This document shows positions 60,084 to 64,000 of a stretch of DNA of 64,000 nucleotides, piece by piece (position 1 is the stretch's first letter; each line of letters opens with the position of its first letter). Position numbers and translations under genes: made by a program. The notes below the pieces were generated by a model, which saw only the letters and a list, made by a program, of their open reading frames with translations, did not search any database and was not told the origin of the DNA. Source of the stretch: Tridacna crocea (taxonomy: Eukaryota; Mollusca; Bivalvia; Cardiida; Cardiidae); contig OX031072.1 in the NCBI GenBank assembly GCA_943736015.1, positions 320,001 to 384,000 of the forward strand, in the 5' to 3' direction.

Positions 60084-60885
60084 GGCCAGTGCACCAATCC
60101 ATGCTTTCCACAGGTTTCTTTTACCAGTACTCTGCACAATATTCTTTCCAAGCTACTGCTGCTTTCCCACATACCGGTAACCATTATTGTAAAAATGGAT
60201 AGTGGTGAGAGAGAAATGAATCCTGTTGCAATGAGTAACATTAATTCTCCTAAAGAAATTGGCCCATCTAGGGATCGAACCAGCGACCTCCTGTTCTCAA
60301 CTTCTTTGCATTGGACTGTACAAAATGCAAAAGCAAGAATAAGACCTGAAGATTTACTACAAACAGTTCTGAACTGGCTTGAGGCCATGAAAATGAAAAT
60401 AAACTGTTTTGTCAATGTCAAAGTTTAGCCACTATAGTAAATGCAAGATTTTGCTTTTCATTCATTGTGTCTACAAACATTAACTTCAAAATACTGTTCA
60501 TCGAAATCATGGCCTTTCCATACTGTATAAACCCTTTTGTGCCACCCCCCCCCCAAAAATATGAACAAATATGAACAAATAAAGTTTTCATTTTAATCTG
60601 TCCATCTGTCTGTTCATCCACTTTTGTGTCTGAGTGATAGCTTTTCCCTATGACCTCAGTGTCAAAGAAACTATGCACAAATATTAACAACATGAAGAAA
60701 ATATGTCACAAGCACTAGTCATGTCTGTAGCTTACAGGTCAAGGTCACAGCAAGTTCAAATCTGTTTTGGGTAGTATATGTGTCTGGCTTTTATTTCTTT
60801 CCCAACTACTCAATTTCAAAATAACTTCTAGCAAATGTTAACCACATAAAGACAATGTGTCATGTGCAACAGTCATCTACACAGG
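60084..60885. other. Sequence after the last visible exon
   Basis: A second tRNA-like B-box (ggttcgatccc, minus strand, 60271-60281) suggests another SINE piece. From about 60650 a tandem family with ggtcaaggtcacagc units begins. Confidence 0.5.
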
Positions 60886-61398
60886 TTAAAGGTGGCCCTT
60901 CAGATTTTGGGACGAAAATTTTACAAAAATGCAAAAAAAATCATCCTTATACACTCAAAGCCTTTTAATTTGTGTTCATAAAACCCCAGTAGTCGAATAC
61001 CATCTTATAACACGAGAAATTGGAGATTTATTGCGGACAGGGTTGACACCAACAGGAGACACGTTTTATTTTTAGATTATCAATTCTCTCATTTAAATAC
61101 AAGAAAACACAGACGAAGTTTCAAACATCCCTTCGAAGAAGACATTATGGAAAATAATTATTACATGTTTGTTATGTAATGGAATTTAAGCCTTATTAGT
61201 CACGTGCCAGTCACTTGAAATTCCCTAAATGCTTTATTGATTTTTGGCGCGAAATCTAAAAATAGCCTAAGAGGCTACGTCGCCTTTTAAGGGAATACCA
61301 TCAAGAAATTTTTTTTTTGTAATTTTATTTATCTTAATTATTGATGATTTGTATTGTTTTTTTCTTTCATATAAATTTCAATGATATAAATATTTTTT

Positions 61399-63330
61399 AT
61401 CCCCCGCCATAGGCGGAGGGATATAGTTTTAGCGTTGTCCGTCCGTCCGTCCGTCCCAGCAAATATCTCCAATACTATTGGACGGAATTTCGTGAAACTT
61501 TATACACATGTACAATGACCCATTCTCCCAAGATAGTTTTTTTGTTTTTTTGATTCAATGCAAAATGGCCGACTGAGAGCGATTTTAAGTTTCACTTAAG
61601 TAACACTTAAGTACACTTTTGATGTTTGGAGTCTTCTCTTCAAAACTATACAAAGTTTTTACATTGAACTTGTAACATCTGTCAACCTCCATCAGGAAAT
61701 GCAGGAAAAAAAGTTTCACCAACGTTGACCGTTCAACACCACAGTTATTTGCCCTTTTTTTTGTAATAAGGTGTCATGGAAAAAGGGGGTTTCATGTTAT
61801 ATTTCATTCCATTTCTTGTGAAGGCAACTCCTTCCACATTTCTTGAAGGAATTGAATAGAATTTTGACAGAATATTTTTTGTCATTTGACCTATTGCATA
61901 TTGTCAACATTTTGCGATTTGTAGCTGCGTCATGAAAAAAGGGGGTTTCATATTTTATTTCATTTCTTGTGAATGCAACTCGTCCCATATTTCTTGACAG
62001 AATTGAAATGAATTTTCACAGATTCTTTCTCATCATTTGACCTATCGCATATTCTCAAGGTCTTACTATTTGTAGCTGCATCATGAAAAAAGGGTGCTTC
62101 ATGTTTTATATCATTTTTATTTCTTGTGAATGCAACTCGTCCCATATTTCTTGACAGAATTGAATAGAATTTTCACAGAATGTTTCTTATCATCTGACCT
62201 ATCACATATTCTCAATGTTTTGCAATTTGTGGCTGCGTCATGGAAAAAGGGAGCTTCATGTTTTATTTCATTCTATTGCTTGTGAAGGCAACTCCTCCCA
62301 CATTTGGCAGATTTGAATGGAATTTTTACATTATCATGTTCCCTAACACAATGCCTCCCACATTTCTTGGCAGATTTGGATGGAATTTTCACAAGATCAT
62401 GTGACCTACAGCATATTGTCAAGGTTTTGGGATTTGTAGCAGCATCATGGAATAAGGGGGCTTCATGTTATAATTTCTTTTTTCACCTGTATCTCTTTAA
62501 TTACTGGACATATCTCAACAGATTTGGACGAGATTTTCACAGATCATGCAACCTAGCACATGTTGTCAGGGTTTTGCAATTTATCACTGTATCATGGAAA
62601 AAGGAGACTTCACATCAAATTTAATTTTTTATCAGTGTATCTCCAACTTTTGCACATTATTTTCATAGAACTTGATCAAAGCCAGTGACCAATGAGTCAA
62701 TTGTGCATTCGTCTCTCCATGCATCTGTCTGTTCGTAAACCTTTTAGATCACAAGCAATACCATATATCCATTCAGCTACCCAGGCAGGTGCTACAAATT
62801 TCAACACTTTAGTCTCTAGCTACCTGCTTTATATGGCAGCAGTGTGGTGGCTTATATTGTGAGAGGGATATCTTCTAAAGTCCTTCACAAAAATTGATGA
62901 AACTTCATGCATGTTTTCCATTTCATAATCTGTTGATACATTTTTTTTTCCACCACATATATATGAAATCTGAAATGAAAACAAATAAAGGAAATATACA
63001 TAAAACCCCCTTTTTCCATGACATGTCATTATATATGACATGTCATGGAAAAGGGGTTTTTATGTATATTTCCTTTGTTTGTTTTCATTTTATGAAATGC
63101 CAAGTTCTGCAAAAAGGGTACTTAATGTATAATCCTATAATGGACCTCTTTTATATTTTTTTTATGTAATGAAATCTTATACCATGGAACAAGGGAGCTT
63201 AAAGTATAATTTCATCATGGACCAATAACAATAAGGCCACATGTACATGCAAAACACAATACCTCTTATATGTTTTTATCAAAAAAGGTCTTTTTCGGCG
63301 GGGGATGTCATTTCAACGAAATTGCTTGTT
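61399..63330 (+). mobile_element. GTCCGTCC-family element, copy B
   Basis: Starts atcccccgccataggcgg (a small hairpin), then GTCCGTCCGTCCGTCC, then five or more diverged tandem units, and ends attgcttgtt. The host sequence is continuous across it with no clear duplication. Confidence 0.85.
62974..63091. repeat. Near-perfect palindrome, arms about 56 bp
   Basis: Arms meet at atgtcat|tatat|atgacat (centre 63032). The related position in copy A (about 55230) lacks the palindrome, so it arose after the copies separated. Confidence 0.85.
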
Positions 63331-64000
63331 TAATTTGATGTGATGTGATGTGAAAATTCTAAATACCCACCTTTAAGGGTCAAGGTAACAGCATGGTCAA
63401 ATGTACCGATAGTTTGGAAATGGTAGTATTTGTTCCCGCCTATAACTTTTTTCTCTATCACTCAGTTTCAAAATAGCTTTTTTTATAAATGTTAACTACA
63501 TCAAAATGTTGTGTCTAGCACAAAAGTAATGTTTGCAGATTAAAGGTCAAGGTCACAGCAAGGTGAAATGTGTTTGCATGGAGAGGGGTGGTATTTGTGT
63601 TTGGACCATAATGTTTTTGATTATTCATAAATTCAAGAATAATTTTCTGGAATTGATAGGTACATAAAGATGATGTCTCATGCTAGAAACGTGTGATTAG
63701 GTCAAAGGTCAAAGTCACATCAAGGTAAAGTCCATTTGAAAGAAATTTAGGGGGTAATGTAATTATACAGCCTGTAACTGTTTTAAATTATGAATGAATT
63801 ACAATACAACTAGGTAGAATTGTCAACCAGGCAAAAAAGAAACATGTTGCCCACTAGAATCATGTCAACAGATGAAGGTCAAGGGAAGGTCAAATGTCTG
63901 TTTTGTGTCTGGGTTGTAACTTTTTTCCTGTTTCTTAATTTCACAATGCTTTTTCACAAATTTTTACCACATAAAGTTAATGTGTCCTGCGCAGAAATCA

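Larger units (their letters stand above)
60886..63376 (-). mobile_element. Family K element with nested GTCCGTCC element
   Basis: TTAA at 60886 and 63373 with AGGTGG / CCACCT ends. Interrupted at about 61399-63330 in a T-run. Confidence 0.85.
60650..64000 (+). repeat. GGTCAAGGTCACAG tandem family, interrupted
   Basis: Units of about 130-160 bp (aggtcaaggtcacagcaag, cataaagacaatgtgtc) occupy 60650-60885 and 63377 to the window end. The interruption is the family K element at 60886; uninterrupted attaaaggtcaaggtcac at 63537 is its empty-site equivalent. Confidence 0.75.

Overview
The window looks like nuclear DNA of a bivalve mollusc. It is AT-rich and intron-rich, packed with short non-autonomous repeats, and its one clear host gene is a metazoan TNF-receptor-superfamily receptor. 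The species call rests on repeat types I recall from bivalve genomes (elements opening with GCTCACCTGAGC, GTCCGTCC runs, ATACGCCCGAAGGG ends, a tRNA SINE with a TGATATGACTGAAAT tail). It is an inference, not a database result.

Positions 1-19,270 are intergenic and mostly repeats: several copies of a roughly 1 kb family whose 5' end reads GCTCACCTGAGC, hairpin-forming TTAA-flanked MITEs, a TTAA-flanked family with AGGTGG ends, a trinucleotide microsatellite, and one possible promoter plus first coding exon of a minus-strand gene near 13,972-14,130.

From 19,271 to at least 60,051 a single plus-strand gene can be assembled, with every exon junction in phase: signal peptide and cysteine-rich repeats (19,276-19,693 and 20,638-20,787), Ser/Thr-rich stalk and transmembrane segment (25,329-25,545), a cysteine-rich juxtamembrane exon (26,580-26,622), then an unusual cytoplasmic tail. 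The tail has eight near-identical 51-nt phase-0/0 exons (27,591 to 49,672), two near-identical 54-nt exons that each carry an SPQES TRAF-type motif (57,893 and 59,298), and an acidic Ser/Thr-rich exon (59,949-60,051). Any death domain would lie beyond the window. All spliced exons give about 482 residues. The 51-nt exons sit in a roughly 25 kb tandem array whose spacings alternate between about 1.4 and 2.7 kb, so the amplified unit is an exon pair. A ninth exon relic has lost its splice acceptor.

Later insertions interrupt the array and give clean filled/empty-site comparisons inside one window: a 4.77 kb Ty3/Gypsy LTR retrotransposon (37,472-42,245; TSD GGTCT; two in-frame stops, a missing integrase catalytic Glu, a C-terminal frameshift), a 1.67 kb GCTCACC-family element with no unambiguous target duplication, a 253-bp inverted-repeat element with 15-bp flanking repeats, and TTAA-flanked elements. 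Downstream are two deep nests: a TTAA element holding a GTCCGTCC-type element holding a dead mariner (52,175-55,514), and a tandem-repeat family holding a TTAA element holding another GTCCGTCC-type element with a fresh palindrome (60,650-64,000).
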